A DNA stretch of 64,000 nt from Struthio camelus (taxonomy: Eukaryota > Chordata > Aves > Struthioniformes > Struthionidae). Both the position numbers and the translations under genes were made by a program. The stretch spans positions 372,001-436,000 of the forward strand of contig NC_090968.1 of the NCBI RefSeq assembly GCF_040807025.1, read 5' to 3'. The notes beneath the pieces were generated by a model. The model was not told the DNA's origin. It searched no databases and was given only the letters and a program-made list of their open reading frames with translations. Positions 35,799-49,643 of the stretch are shown one piece after another; position 1 is the first letter of the stretch; every line of letters begins with the position of its first letter.

Positions 35799-37408
35799 GA
35801 AGGAGAGAGGAAGATGGCCAGGAAGCAGAGACGAGAGCAGCCAGAGAAGCCTGTGGCAATGGCGGCTAGGTAAGAAGACCGAAAGAAGTGGAAAACGGGC
35901 TGGACTGCTGCCCTCCAAGGGTTGTCTTCAGCGGTACAAGGTCTGGCAGTCAGCTGACTGTGAGTAGTGGCCTCCTTGGGAGAAGGTAGCAATGCTAGGG
36001 CAAAGACTGGTTCAGGTGTTCTTAATGAGGCGATGGAGGGCTCTCGGGGCAAGCTTGGAGTAGGAGTTGGACTAGACGCTGGCAGATGCAGGGCCCACAC
36101 GGATGAGGAAGTCTGTCAGTCCCCCCAGCAGTTATTCTAGGAGATGGCTGTCTGAAAGCACCTTTGGCAGGACACTGCGGGGCCAGGTTTGTATAAAGAC
36201 CAGTGCAATCCAGCTGGTTGCCGTGACAAATGCTGAGGAGAGTGAAGGGGTCCCTCGTGACTCACTTGCCTTCTGTCACCCTCTGCTCTCCCTTGGCAGG
36301 CAAGGAAGTGGTGGGTTTTCCGCACAGACCTGAGGTGCACCGAGCCCCTCTCCTTGTGTGTGTGTGGGCCTCCCACCAAAATGCCTGAGCTCCCCTGCAG
36401 CTGTTCCCCAAATGGCCCTGTCTGGGCTGGAGAACGGGGAGGCATAAAACTCCCCAGCATACACTTCTGGGGAGGAACCCTCTCAGCTTCCCCTCTGCTG
36501 GAAAAGTGGCTTGCCTCCGTGTTTCTGCTCCTTTCGCTCTCACCCCACCTGCTCTAGGGGCTTTTAATCTCCTTGCGTGCCTTACTTCTTCCCCTTTGCG
36601 TTGCTGGCGTGCAGTGCTAACCACGGTGTTGGAGCGGGTGCCACCTTCCAGGTAAGAAGCTGGCCCTGGGGTTTTTCACCAGTGCTGCTGCTGGCTAAGG
36701 AGCTCGTCACCTGAACGCACTTAAGGCACCTGGGATGTGAGCTGCTGGAGAGCTGCCAGAGCTCAGGATGCAAGAAGACTGGCTTGAATTGTCTAGCTCT
36801 CCTCAGCTTGGAGGCAGAGCTAGCCCTGCCAGGACATGGCTTCCAGGCTGACAACCCTGCTTTGAAGCTTCTTTGAAGCAGGAGCAAAATCATTTCTGGG
36901 AGGTGTGTCACATTCCGCATGTCCGATGGCTGCTGAGGACCGGGCTGCAGCAGTGGTGAGCGTAGCTGTGGCTGTGGGGGTTGGCAGGGCTGAGCAATGC
37001 AGCCTCTGGCCTCTCTCCCCAGGCCCCCTGCAATGAGGTGAGGAACTGCTCACTGAGGTGAGCCCATCTCCATGCTTGTGCCTCAGGGGGCATGTTATTC
37101 CCAGCTCACAGAGGCCTTCAGCTTTCCCACATGTTAACTTAGGAGTTAACATCTCTGCCTGAAAGCAAACCCTGGGACTGCAACCTTGGCTAGGTTTTGG
37201 TAGGAACAACGGGAACTCCCAGCTCGATACAAAGGGAGGCACTCCCAGCGCAGCACCCTAAGCCCAGGCTGACGGAGGCAGGCTCTCTTGTGCTCCTGCT
37301 TTCTGAGCCAGGGACTCTGGGGTCCTTGGCTGCACAAAGGCACAGCTCCAGCTGAAGTGGTGCCGGTTAGACTCGCCAACCCAGCAGCCACTGTGTGCTC
37401 CGGCTTCC

Positions 37409-38545
37409 CTAAAACACAGGCGGCATCTCCCCTTCCTCCTCTCGCAGCTCTTCCAGAGAACACTTGTGCGCAACTAGCTTTCAGGACTGGTCTCTGATGT
37501 CCTATGGCTCCCTGTCAGCGTGAGTCAGAGAGGATTTGGGGCAAACTCCCGTCCTCAGGCTTTTCCCTTAGCCAGCACCAGGCAACACCATGCCGAGATG
37601 AGATTTCCCTCACTTGTCTATCGAGATATATTTCTCTGGAGTCACGAGAGTGATAACAGGAGTGCAGTGAGAAATTAAATAATAACACAAGCTTGTTCTT
37701 CCAGGAAAAAAGTATTGCCTACTCACCCGCAGGATTCCGCAGAGGCGCCAAAACCTCGTCCAGCTGAGATGCTGGGGAAGCTTCACCTACAGGCACACCT
37801 GCAATCAGAGAGGAGATTTGCTTCCCTTCTATACCATGACATACGTCTTTTGAGCCAGCATCGGGATTACAGAGGGGGAAAAGAAACGCTTAAAAAGAGA
37901 CAAAGCTTGTCCTTGCCAGCAAAAAAAGTCTGACTCCTTACCAGTGGCGTCCTGCAGAGGCTCCCTTACCTCTCCCAGCTGAGCAGCTGGGTACGCAGTG
38001 TCCACGGGCACATCGGTAAGCAGACACGGAGCAGCAGAACTGCGCTGGGCCGACAGTGAACACCCAGGGACTGGCTGAGGCCCAGAGGGGAGAAATGACC
38101 GTCCCCACACTTGCCTGCCTGCAGTGCGCTGGAGCTGGGAGAGAACCCAGGAGTTTGGACTCCCAGTCAGCCCTTCCCCTGCTCTACGCCAATGACCCCT
38201 GCCTTTCCGCTTCCCACACGTTCCGAGTCCCAGAGCACCTCGCCAGAGCAGGAGAGACTTCCAGTCTCTACCATTTCTCACTGCTGAGGACTTGCCTTTG
38301 CAATCTTGAGATCACGCCTAATTCAAGAAACTTTATTTTGAAGTGCCAAAATTCCTTCTGGAAACAACCACACAAAGCTCTGGAGCCCTCAGGACACATC
38401 AGCACATTAGCCCCACTGAGCTTCCTTTCTTTTGCTTGAACCAAAAGAACTAACTGCAGCGGCAGGTTATTCTTTCTTAGGCAAAGCTGCAGCACAAGCA
38501 CCTCACCCGTGTTTCTCCCAGTGCCTTATAGGCAGCAGAGGGATG
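37409..38545 (-). CDS. Candidate gene with duplicated exons, copy 2
   Basis: Exons at 38545-38507, 38044-37942, 37798-37727 and 37473-37409, all with the same splice signals and open frames as copy 1. I saw no change in the coding exons. Confidence 0.4.
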
Positions 38546-39020
38546 CTGAAGCAGGAGAATAAGGAGCTGGAGAATAAGTTCCATGTTTGCAGAGTGCTCT
38601 CCAGTGGCTCTCCCTCTCCCTGCCACGGGGCTCCTCAGCCCTTCTCTTCACCAGGGAAGCTCAGCTCAGGGGCTGTGTGGTGTCTCGTAAATGCTCGCCC
38701 ATCTCTCACAGACTTTTCAGCACTCTTGCCGGCAACAAGGGACTCACTAGAACAGCAGAGGCGGCGCATCCACAGCAACAGCTCTACACCTCCCCCCTTC
38801 CCCACTCTTGGCACTGAATCGGGAAAGCATCCGAGTTCCTCTGCTCAACAGAGGCAAGGGCAGCCCCCCTCGCAACCTGGCCAAATGGTCCTTCCCAGAG
38901 ACACGGCTGGCCGCAGGGGCACCTCCCTCCCAGGGCTCCCCTCCACCTCCACGGCACGATGGAGAACACAGCCTGCAAACGGATCCCACCGCTCCTGCCA
39001 AGGCTCTTTTGAGAATGTAG

Positions 39021-39336
39021 GGTAGTTACAGTGATAGGATGCTGTTAGGATAGCTAGCGTAGAGTTGGTTATCATAGTCTTAGCGTGTAGTTACTTACAG
39101 TATTCTTAGAGCAGTTGGAGTATCCTTAGGTCATTGTAATTTCTCTAAGGGTAGGAGACAGCTAGTCTGCCTGGCTATACTTAGGGCAGTTATTATAGTT
39201 ATCATATAGTTACCATTAGCATTATTACTTATAGTTAGAGTTAGTTAGAGTTACTGTTCGTAGTTATCCTTAGGCCATAGTAATTCTTGCTGGAGGGTAG
39301 TTAATGTTAGAGGAGAGTATTAGGATGGTTTCAGAT
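39021..39336. repeat. TAG/TTA-rich low-complexity tract, copy 3
   Basis: Counterpart of the tract at 97-412. The sequence matches copy 2. Confidence 0.7.
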
Positions 39337-42037
39337 AGCTAGCCTGGCAGGAGGCTAGCTCCCCCACTCCCCACCAGCTGGGGCACAGCAAGCTCATGGG
39401 CTTGCACTTTAGGTGCAGTAGCTAACTCCTAAGAGAGGAACTGTCTGCACAGGCAGGACAAGAAGAAAAAAGCTTAATCCCTACGTTGCAGCCGATAGAG
39501 GAAAATCGGAGTGCTGGCTGCTTTTTGGAAGAAGGCGTCAGAAACATAATTAACACGAGAGTTCCTCAGCAGGAGGTGATCACAGTGTTACCCTCACAGG
39601 GCATGTCTCCCCACAGCTGCTGCGGCGTTGTTTCCCACACCATCTTCCTGCAGAAGGAAGACCCTTGACTCGCACCCGAAAAACATGCCACTGAAAAGGA
39701 ATCCTAGGAGAAAGCAGCAGAAATACGCTTAAGCATCCCAGCTGCCAAGTCTTTCAGGTGACAAAGTTCATCTGAGGAACACCCCATACCTGCCACTTTG
39801 GGGGCAGCATGGTTTTGCCCACCCCCCTCCTGAATGGGGGCAAGACAGGACAACCCAGCAAAACCACATCGCCTTCACTAACAACAGCTTGCAAGCCCCT
39901 GAGGAAAAGCTGCCCCTCAAAACAACTCCTGTTTTAACAGGTCACAGGGTTAAACACCTTCCTCCCCTAAAGACATTACAAAGCCATTGGCTGCCGTCCC
40001 TTGCCCAAGAGGAACTGCACAGCTTCTGCTGGCAAGCAGGTATCAGAAATCCAGGCAGACAACACAGCTCTGCCCTGTGAGCTTCCAGCCCTGATCCCAC
40101 CCACCAAACATGGGGGAGCTACAAACCCCCCCGGGCCCTGCCCCGGACACTTCACAGCTACAGAACTGCCCCACTTCTCTCATTTCGGCAAGGCATCTGT
40201 TACTGTTCAGGAGTTCCTCTCACCCGTGTGAAATGACACGGGTTTGTCTCTGGAGACACAATCTGCCTACTTGCCCAGAAAAAACCCACAGCCGCTTCCA
40301 TTCAGTCACTGTGGAATTTCCAAATGAATGCAAAACAGAGGGAGAACTTTCCTCTCTCTCGGTTTCCCAGCCCACTTGCCCTCTCAGCTGGTACATCAAG
40401 AACAGGACGAGATGCCTGTGGGCTTTCTCTAAGAGCTTAGGCTCAGTAGTACAGATTAAGGCCTCATGAGGAGGAGGTCCAGTTCCCTTTTCCGGGCGGA
40501 ACAACCCACTCCGGAACAGAGATGTCTTTGTAACGCCTCCTTTGTAGCGCCGCCTTCTGATGTCTTTGCGCCTTCCCTTCTTCCGGCAGAGAGTGGCTGC
40601 TTAAAACAAAACCAAAGCAAAAAAGCACCCCACTCATTCATCTCCCTGTTTTGGGCCAAAAGAGCTGCAGAAGGATCAAAGGACACCGAATGGCTGCGCA
40701 ATAAAGCATCAGAGGATATTCACTGCAGGGGAAGTAAAGCATCTAGGGGGCCAAAACACCCAAACCTTAACTTTACATGCACAAATGACAGGCTGTGACC
40801 TAGTGGTTATTGGCCAGGGAGACCCAGCCAGTCAAGCAGAGCGCTCCATGAAAGCACGTGCTCCTTGCTTTGCCGAGGTCAAAAGGAGGAAAGCAAATGC
40901 AAGAAGAAAAGGGACAGAGAATCAGGCAAGGAACCGCATTAGGCCCTTCCACAGATTCACGGTGTGCCTGAGTGGGTGCCCCTCTGCAAGCACAAATACA
41001 GGAAAGGCCCTTGGGCTACTGCCTCTGGCAGGGGAAGCTCCCAGGCCACAGCCTGCTGGAAGAATGCTCGGAGGAAAAAAAAAGAAAACATCAGTATATA
41101 GTGCCCTCTTCTGATCCTCCTTCCTAGACAGCTGCTGTTCAACACTGCCCAAGAGAGTACCAGTGTGAACCAACAGCTCGTTTGACCCAGTGGACCCCGC
41201 TGCTCCTGCTCTGGAAAGCTGTTGGTGTAATCGTCTTCCCCACCTCGGCATCAATGGCAAAGACATCTAAGGAAGCCAGGTTAGCTAGAGATTTGTGTTA
41301 CGCCAGCTAACACATGCAGAAATGCTTGCTAACGCTGCAGAGCTGCAATAATTTGGAAGCTCTAACAGTGGGAGGTGCCAGGAGGAGAGTTACAAAGCTC
41401 TTGGAAGAACGCAATGCCCTCCGTGGACAGCACGCTTCCGCTTCAGCTGTCAGGCTGCTACTAGGAAGCCCCTCCCCGACAGTCTGCCCTCAGGTCAAAA
41501 GCCTAGCTTTACTGATTGCTCTCTAAAGGCAGTTCCTTTGTGCCAGGGGCCACCACGTACTTCACAGCAAAGCTTTGGCTCTGAATATACTGGGGAGTTG
41601 GCACAACCCAGGCATCCAAGACCCTGCAAGGAGGGCTCATGCTACGGCCTGACATAGGCTGGGAGCAGCACCATGAGGCTAAAGGGAGAGCAACCCATAC
41701 GCCCCATCCTCAAGGACAAAAAGGATGAGGTCTGCTATCCTTGCAGGTTTTTAAGGAACTGCTTGTTAACACCACATAAGACCCAAGTGCTTTGGAATTA
41801 AGTAAATCCTTGCTCAGGAACCAAAACAACCAATAGGCATGGCAGGGATTGAACTGCCAAGCCGGAAGGTCCAAATACATCGGCTCACTCAAGCAGCCTT
41901 GGAAGCGGATGCAGCAGCAGCCGCACTGCTGAGGCTCTTGTGCATCCCGGTGCAATTCAGGGCATGCCCGCATCGTGACGGAGGAAGGATGAGCACTCTC
42001 ACTGTCGGTTAGGTAACTGCCTTGCTCATAAGCATGT

Positions 42038-42109
42038 GAATTAATGAATCATCGAGTTAACAAATCAGTGAACTAGCTAATTAAGTAACTACAGAATTAA
42101 TGACTTAGG
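42038..42109. repeat. Degenerate 8-base tandem array, copy 3
   Basis: Identical counterpart of 3114-3185. Confidence 0.55.
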
Positions 42110-43104
42110 CTAGTCTGCACAGAAAGGATTCACTCTTTCTTTGCTTTTGGGTTTTTTTTTCTTTTTTACCTAATAAGCTCATAAGACTAAAGTTGGTTTC
42201 ACAAAGTACGCTGTCCTGTAAATTTGAGAGATCACAACGTGACACACAGATCCGCCTTTTCCTGGGAGAGACCTACAACCAACACTCAGGGTAGCCCATG
42301 CTCATTGTGCTTTAAAGGCACCCAAGCCAGTATGGTGATAAGAGACTCTGTACCTGACCAGATCATTTCGCAGTGGGCCCCAAGCATCACCACATTGATG
42401 TCTGCACTGACAGATGGGAAAGTGTTCGGAGAAAAACCACGAGTCAGCTTTCAAGCACCATTAGATGTATGGGGCTCTCAGGTTATGAGGGACAACGCAG
42501 ACAGATTCCTCATACGCACTGGCTGAGTAGGAAGCGTCAACTCGGACAAAGAGGCCTTCTGACTATCATGTGAAAGTTGACGAGGACTGGAGCACGGCAT
42601 CTGCTGGGGCTTTAACTGCAAGACTCCACACTGGACCAAGTTAGTCATTTTGCAAGAAGGGATGCTGCTCCTGCCTCACAAGCAGAGCTTGTCATTTTGT
42701 ACCACCCAACAGCCTTTCCTCAGATTCCAGGATCTACCCCAAAATAATTACAAAACTCATAGCTTTGCATAACAATGGCACAGACATGTGAAAAAAGTAC
42801 TTGTCAACTACCACGTAAATAACAAACAGTGAAAAGAGGAAAAAAACCCAGCTCATGGGGACAATAGCAAATGTGTGCACATGACATTCTGACAAACTGC
42901 TGGCTAGAGAAGAAAATTGTTTGCCAGCAATCCAATTACACCTGACCTCCCTGCAGGGGACAATTCAGGACACCTGCAACAGTTCCATGCCTTCAGCTTT
43001 CTAGAGAAGCTCCAGAGAAGACACGAACCTGATCTAAACAAGGGAACTTGGCTTGTCCCGAAAAGGTGCAATTTGCTTACTTGCTTTGGAAACTCTGCCA
43101 TCAT

Positions 43105-43120
43105 AAACAAACAAACAAAA
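43105..43120. repeat. (AAAC)n microsatellite, copy 3 (3 units)
   Basis: Three AAAC units. One downstream AAAC is also lost, so copies 3 and 4 share a shorter allele. Confidence 0.9.
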
Positions 43121-43750
43121 TACCATGCACACCCCCCCCAAACAGTTACAAAGGGATTATTTAAGAGTCTTGCCTAAAGTCTGCATTAATTTAAGACCAG
43201 GGCACCCAAAGGTGCACACAGAATTTGTCACTCACCATTACTGCAAACAGCCAGAGACACTACAAAGGTCAGCCCGAGGAGAAGAGGGTTAAGTAACAAT
43301 ACCCACTCTTGACCAGAGAGACTGTTGTTCTGTCCTTCTTTACCAAACACTTGGTGCGTTAGAAGCTGTTTGATCACACAGGGCAAGACCCATTTTCTCC
43401 TCGTGATTCAGAAGGGAACAGGGGAGTCTTGGCTTTCCTAAAGCAGCCATAGCCAGGAAACACTGATGCACAGAAGGCAGAAGCAAGGAAACGTGAACCC
43501 CTGCTTAGCTAGCTCCGTCTCCAGCAGCAATGCACACCTCGAGCAGAGGGTTTTGCTCTGTCTTTACCATTTGGGTTTAAGCAAGGGCCTGGGCGAAAGG
43601 AATTAAGGACATTTGTGTCGAGGAACATTGGAAACAAAGGGAAGAAAACGGGCCCTAACCTGTAAAGGGTTTGAAAAAGTTCTTGATGCAAAGGAGAGCA
43701 ACGGGCTTGAGCTGGCTTCAACCCACGTATTCCTTCCTGGCAACTGGGGA

Positions 43751-43944
43751 GGCCCAGCGTTGTGACAGTGAGCCCATGATAGTAATGGGTAAAGGGGATC
43801 ACATTGGTGTTGTGATGGAACTGTATAATGCAACTGCTAGAGTTTGTGAAGTGTACACTGGCATTGTGGTTTCAGACTGTTGCTGTATCGCTCTGCTAAA
43901 TCAGACATCCCATGTAGCATCAAATACCTCGAAAGGAAACTGTT
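43751..43944. repeat. Dispersed repeat, left member, copy 3
   Basis: Counterpart of 4837-5030, matching copy 2 in the TGGCATTG block. Confidence 0.6.
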
Positions 43945-44013
43945 ATGGGGATGGGAGCTCTCACAGCTCCAGGCCTTTCTGCCCCTGTCGCGCTACAACA
44001 CTGGCTGAAAGCA

Positions 44014-44379
44014 CCACTCCGTTTCCCCCGGAGGGTGGCAAACAGCTCCCGCGCCCAGCTCAGGTTTCGGGGGCCAGTTCCCTTCCAGCGACTCCCACAG
44101 GGGAGCCCAGCAGAGCGGGGCCCAGCGGCAGCAGCCTTTCCTGGCGGAGGCTCCGCTGGAGGACAACTCCCACTGCCCCGGGGCCGGCCTCACGCTGCTG
44201 GGGCGAGGGCAGGAGCCGGAGCCACCCGCGAGGCCGCGTGTGGAGAGAGCAGAGAGCTCGGAGCTGTGACGTGCGGGTCTGCGGGGGACCGGCCTCGGGC
44301 GGCGGTGGGGAGGGCAGTGGCACCTGGCGCTGCAGGGCCCCGGGCCTGGGCTGCTGAAGAGAAGGAAGGGGAGGCCCAG
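44014..44379 (+). promoter_or_regulatory. CpG-rich block with CRE core and splice donor, copy 3
   Basis: Counterpart of 5100-5465. The donor and core are intact. A few CpG transitions are visible, for example near 44125 and 44224. Confidence 0.4.
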
Positions 44380-44951
44380 GTAATGAGAAGCTCCTGTGTG
44401 TCTTCGGCCTTGCGGCTGAGGAAGTAAAAGGGGGTGATTGTGGTGGTGCTGATGAGGGGCCTGGAGGACATCCCCTGTCTGGAGATGGTCAGCAAGAGCA
44501 TGCTGGTGCTGGCCAAAGTGGTGCATGAGCTGAAGGGCAAGGACCTGGGCTCCGCTTTCAGGGACACTGCCAAGTGCAAAGACCATGGCGGGGCACGGTG
44601 GCCCTCACGAGTCCACAACGTCTGCTCGATTCACACGCCGTCTCCAGGCTCGGACGCCTTTGCCTGCTCAACACCCTGGGACAAGACAACCCCAGGCCTT
44701 GGAAAGTACACCGAGTACACCAAAGGAAGGAAACCCTGAACCCCCTCCCCCCCAACAACCACCTCAAATCACCCCCTGCCCACAAAGGCCACCATGTGAA
44801 AAGACTCTGGGGCTCCAAGGGCCTCTCTCTGCGTGCGCACAAAGCACACTCGACCACACCAAAGTGGTCTCCGAGGACGTCTTATTCAGCGGGCACCCAG
44901 CAGGCTCCACGAGGCCGAGACCTACGGAGACGCGGGGCTGGGCGACGGCTG

Positions 44952-47394
44952 TCAGGAAGGCAGCAGCCCCTCACTCCACAGGCTCAGGGTCTCTCCCAGC
45001 ACGTACACCAGGTGAGCATAGCTCTGCTCGGGTAGCAGCCACAGCAGCAGCCGGTAGAGGAACTCCTGGTCATACTGGGAAGCGTAGAGCACCACGGCGC
45101 CCAGCACGAAGCCGACGACCAGCTCCAGGCAGATGAAGAGCATGCAGAGTCTCCTGGGGCACAGCGCAGGCATGGGAGAGGGCGCAGGGCAGGTGCATCC
45201 CAACCCTCTCCTGCCCTGCACCCACCGCTGGGCCACGCGGGCCCCTTCAGCCAGCCCCACCGTCTGCACCCCCACCCCCCAACACGCACTGCTCGTCGCT
45301 CCCTGGTGGAGGGTTGCAGAAGAGCCGCCAGGAGCCCAGAAAGAAGAAAGCTTGGCGCAAGGAATGCGCTGCCGGGGCGTGATTCCCAGCTGCAAAGCCC
45401 ACAGCCAGTGAGCAGGACCCGCCAGGCCGCAGCCCGCTCGCTGCACAGCAGCCCACACGTGAGCCGCAGGGCATCAGGGACCCCAGGGGCAACTCACTGC
45501 AGCCACGTAGCCATGCCGCATCTCTTTGCCAGCTCCTGCCTCTCCTGCAGGCCAACACAGAGCGGGGACACTTGTGGGACCCACACGGGGCTGCATGGCG
45601 CCCCTCTCCCCAGCAAGACCCTGCCAGCTCCTGCAGGCTTTGGCGCTGCCTCTCCCCCTTACCAGCTTCGCTTCCAGCAGCTCCGGCAGCACAGACCCCT
45701 CCACCTCGGGCTCCTGCTCCATCTGCTGCTTGCTGCAGGCAACAGAGCTTGCTTGGGCGAGCGCTGACCTCCATGGCCGCTGGGGCTGCCCGTCGCAACA
45801 TACTGCTGCCCCACAGCAGCCATCGGGGTCTCCTGTCCCGCCACATGCTGCACAGAGCCCCTGCATCCCCTCCCCGAGGCCGGCACTGGCGTCCTCTGGC
45901 CCTCCAGCTGCAGCACAGAGCTGCTGCATGCGCCTGTGGGGAGAGGTGTCCCCGGTGCCCACTCACTAGGCATTTTCCAGCTCCAGCTCCTCCACTTCCT
46001 CTCGAAGTGGCCTCAGTTCAGCCCGCAGCACCTGGCAGACAGAAGGGGCCCGGTCCACGTGCCTGCTGCAGCCTCCTCCAAAGCCCCCGGCCAGTGGGCG
46101 CCCACCACCCTCTGCCCTCGCCCCTTTGGCACTACCTTTGCCCGCTTCTCCTGCTCACGCAGCTGCTGCTTCAGCTGGGCCGAGCGCTGCTGCTCCTGCA
46201 ACTCACAGGGCACACAATGCAATGCCACCAGTGGAGCTGGCAGCTGGGCAGCCCCCTCCGCCTCCAGCCCCAGGGCTCGGCCCCCTCGCAACTGCCCCGC
46301 CCCAGGGCCCCGGGAGGGCTGGCCACAGACAAGGCCAGCCAAAGGGGAGTCACGGCCCCTGGGGCTAGTGCCCTCCCCAGGCCCACTGCTGGCCAAGGCT
46401 GAGGGGTGCACCGATGCCAGCACTGGCACCCCACCAGCACTGGCACCCCACTGCTGCCAGCGCAGCTCTCCCTCTCCCCTGTACCTCGTCGAGCTCCTGC
46501 AGCCTCATGCGCCTCTCCTCCTTGGCTGCCTGCAAGCGCTCCTGCGGCAGAGGAGAGGAAGAGGAGCACTCAGCAGGGCACGGGCTCTCTCCTGTGAGAT
46601 CTGCTCCTGGCAGCGGGTCCCAGGCCCTCCGCCCTCCCGGCTGCCCTCGGCCCCCAGCTCCCACTCTGCCACTGTCCCTCGCACGCGCCTCCCCTCTGTA
46701 CCCAGCTCTGCAGGCACCAGCGGGCAGCCAGAGGCCCCTGGCTCCGCTCACCTCCAGCTGGGGCAGCAGCTCCTCCATCACCTGCAGCTCCTGCTGGCTG
46801 CTGCAGCACCGCTGCCTGAGGGCACAGTTCTCCCGCGCCAGCTCCTGGGCAGCAGCCTGCAGCTCCTGCTTCTCCTCCTGCTGCATGGGGAAGGGGGCAG
46901 AGCAGGGCTTCAGAGCCAAGCAGAGGGGGCACAGAGTAGGCCTTCAGCGGGGGCACCACCAGCCCCGCGCACCAAGGCCACTCCACGCCTACCAGGCACC
47001 GCAGCAGCTCCTTGCAATGGCCCCTCTCCTCCTTGCTTTCATTCAGCTGCTCCAGCAGCCTGCTGTGCTCGGCCAGCAGCCCTTCCAGCTCCTCCGCCCC
47101 TCTCCTGCGCCTCTGCTGCCTGCAGCAACGGGGTGCCATCACACCACACGCACCGGCACAGGCCCTCCCACCTGCCTGCCCTTCCTCCGCCAACCTCCGC
47201 ACACCTCCCCAGCCTCCTGCATTCCCGCGCCCAGCCACGTCGCGATCACCCCACCTGGCCACCTGCTTGGTCAGGCGGGCGTTTGTGCCCTGCAGCGCCT
47301 CATAGTCCTTCTCCAGCGCCTCCAGGAGATTCAGCAGCTCCTGCTTCTGCGCCTGTACCCGCTGCAGGGCCAGCTTCACATCCGCCACCTCCAT
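44952..47394 (-). CDS. TMEM191-like coiled-coil membrane protein, copy 3
   Basis: Same nine-exon structure, offset by +38912 from copy 1 (first exon 47394-47255, last 45153-44952). The predicted protein appears identical to copy 1 in the exons I compared. Changes fall in introns, such as the C to T near 46937. The putative promoter has lost one CpG in its repeated element (48015). Confidence 0.68.
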
Positions 47395-48012
47395 GGCTTG
47401 GGCTGTGCGCTGGGAGGCAGCACAGTGTGAGGGGGCTACAGCCCGTGTGCTCGGGCACACAGGGACGCTCACGTGGTCACTACCCTTCCCGGCATATACA
47501 CACATAAACACTCGTGCACACTTACAGACCCATATTGCGTGTGCTCCAAACGATGTCCTTGTGCACAGCTGGAAGCAGCCACCCTGCTCCCCCACAGTCC
47601 ACGTGTGCCAGGCACACATGTACAGCCCTGGCCCACGGGCAGGCACACTCGGGCTGTGGCGCTGGCAGTTCCCCGAGTCCCACCGCCCCCACCGCCCGGC
47701 CCGACCCGGTCCAGCCCGTGCTGGACGTCCCCCACGCAGCTCACCTCCACTCTGCAAGCACGCCCCGTGGGAGCCCAGCCGCCTCTGCCAGGCAGGGCAC
47801 GAGGAGGCACAGGCAGCGGTGCCTCTGGCGAGCGGTACCAAGGTCTGCTGCCAGCCCCAGAGCACGAGCCCAGCACCAGCCCCAAAAGCCTTGCTCGACC
47901 CCCCGCGCCTCACACCCGAGCTTGGCACGAGTCTGACCACCAGGCAGCTGGGCGAGACTCTGCAGCCGCCCGAGGCAATGCAGCAGCGCTGCGCTGTCAC
48001 AAGAGGTTGGGG

Positions 48013-48038
48013 CCATCACAAAGGGCCGTCACAAAGGG
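48013..48038 (-). promoter_or_regulatory. Two tandem 13-base repeats, one half-site mutated, copy 3
   Basis: The first unit reads CCATCAC instead of CCGTCAC (48015), which destroys the CpG and the TGACG core in one of the two repeats. The second unit is intact. Confidence 0.4.
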
Positions 48039-49429
48039 CCCCCGAGAGCGCTGGCCAGGGGTGGCCAGTGCCCCCCGGCAGGCACCCGCCTCTTGTGCTC
48101 CCCCAGCCTCCTCCCCGGGCACGGAGGCCTAAAGCCCAGGGCTGGAGATGGGAGGAGAAAGCCCTGGGGAAGCCCTTCATCCCCACAGCCTCTGCTGCAA
48201 GATGCCAGCTGGCCTGGCCCAAAAGGGCTCTGCGCTAGAGCCCAACCACTGGGGACCCTGTGGCAGCAGGGGCAGACAGGCAGACGCCTTTCCCAATGCA
48301 TGGCAGACTCATTTCCCGCCATGGGGATGGTGGCCTTGCTTGGCCCACAGCTCCCAAGCCGTTCCTCTGAAACAGAGGCCAGCCTCCAGTCCCCTTTGCA
48401 CGGAGAGCAAGCCAGCTTTCTGTGCAACAGTTGTGGCCAGTCACTCCCTGTGTCCTCTGAGCCGGCCTGCCTTGTTGGGGTCTAGCGGTCAGTGGCACAG
48501 GGCGCCGGCAGGAGCCAGCAGGGCAGCAGGGACAGGCGTCGCACCTGGAGCCCACACGTTGCCCAGAGCACAGCCCGGTAGGGGCATGCTTAGACTCATG
48601 TCATGGCTCTTCACTAATGGGCGGGTATCAGATCTACTGGCAGAATGATGAACACTAACAGAAGCGCAGATCTACTAGCAGAATTGCTAACAAGGCCATC
48701 TCAAGTACAAGGAGATCCCATAGGGGCCCCTGCACTGTGTGCTTCCCAGGGAGATAGCTTGGAGTGGGCCATAGCTGATGCATCGCATGGCGGGTATGCT
48801 GCCTCTCTCTCACATCTTGCATGCAGATCAGAGACACTGCAGGTTCAGTTCTCGGACGTGCTCCCCAACCAACAGCATACCGAGAAAGAGCACGCCAACA
48901 CCCACTCCCCCTATCAGCTAGCTGAGAGAGAGGAGCTTCCCGCTGATGCCAGCTACCCACAGCTATTGTCTCGCGGGAAGCTCAGGGGCTGTGCTCCAGC
49001 GGGCAGACCCCTCACGCGCTATAATCACCCTTTTCGCAGTGTTGTCCTGGAGCGATCAGTCCAGCCTTGCTGATCCGCTGCGCTTTGGGCCTGGGAATCT
49101 GCGGGGGACAGATCACTAAGCCTCAGGGAGACAAGCTGTGCCTGTGCTGTTTGGCAGCCACCCTTAGTTTTCATGCTTAACGCCCGAGCTCTCCTTCCTC
49201 CTAGCCGTAAGCTTATTGAAGCCAGCCTGGACACCAGTTTGTCCACAGCACAGGCTCAGGTGACAGGTATTTTTTTGCAGTAAGCGGTCATTCCTGCGAG
49301 AGCCTACTGTGACTGACCAACAACGCCTACAATGGGAGAAGGCTCAGAGGGCAAGGTGCCCCATGAATCGCAAGGACAGTGTAGGATGCAGCTCACTAAC
49401 CGCAGCTGTTGCACACAGACCTGACCAGC

Positions 49430-49629
49430 GTTGTGACGCTGAGCGTGTCTGAGACTGGAAATGGCAACCACATTGGTATTGTGATTGGTATTGTGCTTGA
49501 ACTGTCTAGCTAGATGTTGTTCAGTGTATACACTTGTACTGTGATACACTTGAATTGTGCTCTCAGGGCATTGCTGAATCATTGTGCTAAATCAACACCC
49601 CCTGTAACATCAGATTCCCTCAAAAGAAA
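49430..49629. repeat. Dispersed repeat, right member, copy 3 (7 bases longer)
   Basis: Near 49525 it reads TTCAGTGTATACACTTG where copies 1 and 2 read TTCACACTTG. The left member reads GAAGTGTACACT, so copy 3 keeps the older form. Confidence 0.6.
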
Positions 49630-49643
49630 CTTTTGAGGCCTGT

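Larger units (their letters stand above)
19465..38924. repeat. Tandem repeat unit, copy 2 (19,460 bases)
   Basis: Same unit and orientation as copy 1. Offsets from copy 1 are +19464 up to about 4170, +19458 from about 4595 to 13290, and +19460 from 13618 to the end of the unit. Length changes come from the (AAAC)n tract and a 2-base difference near 32750. It has its own protein-level changes in both recognised genes. Confidence 0.97.
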
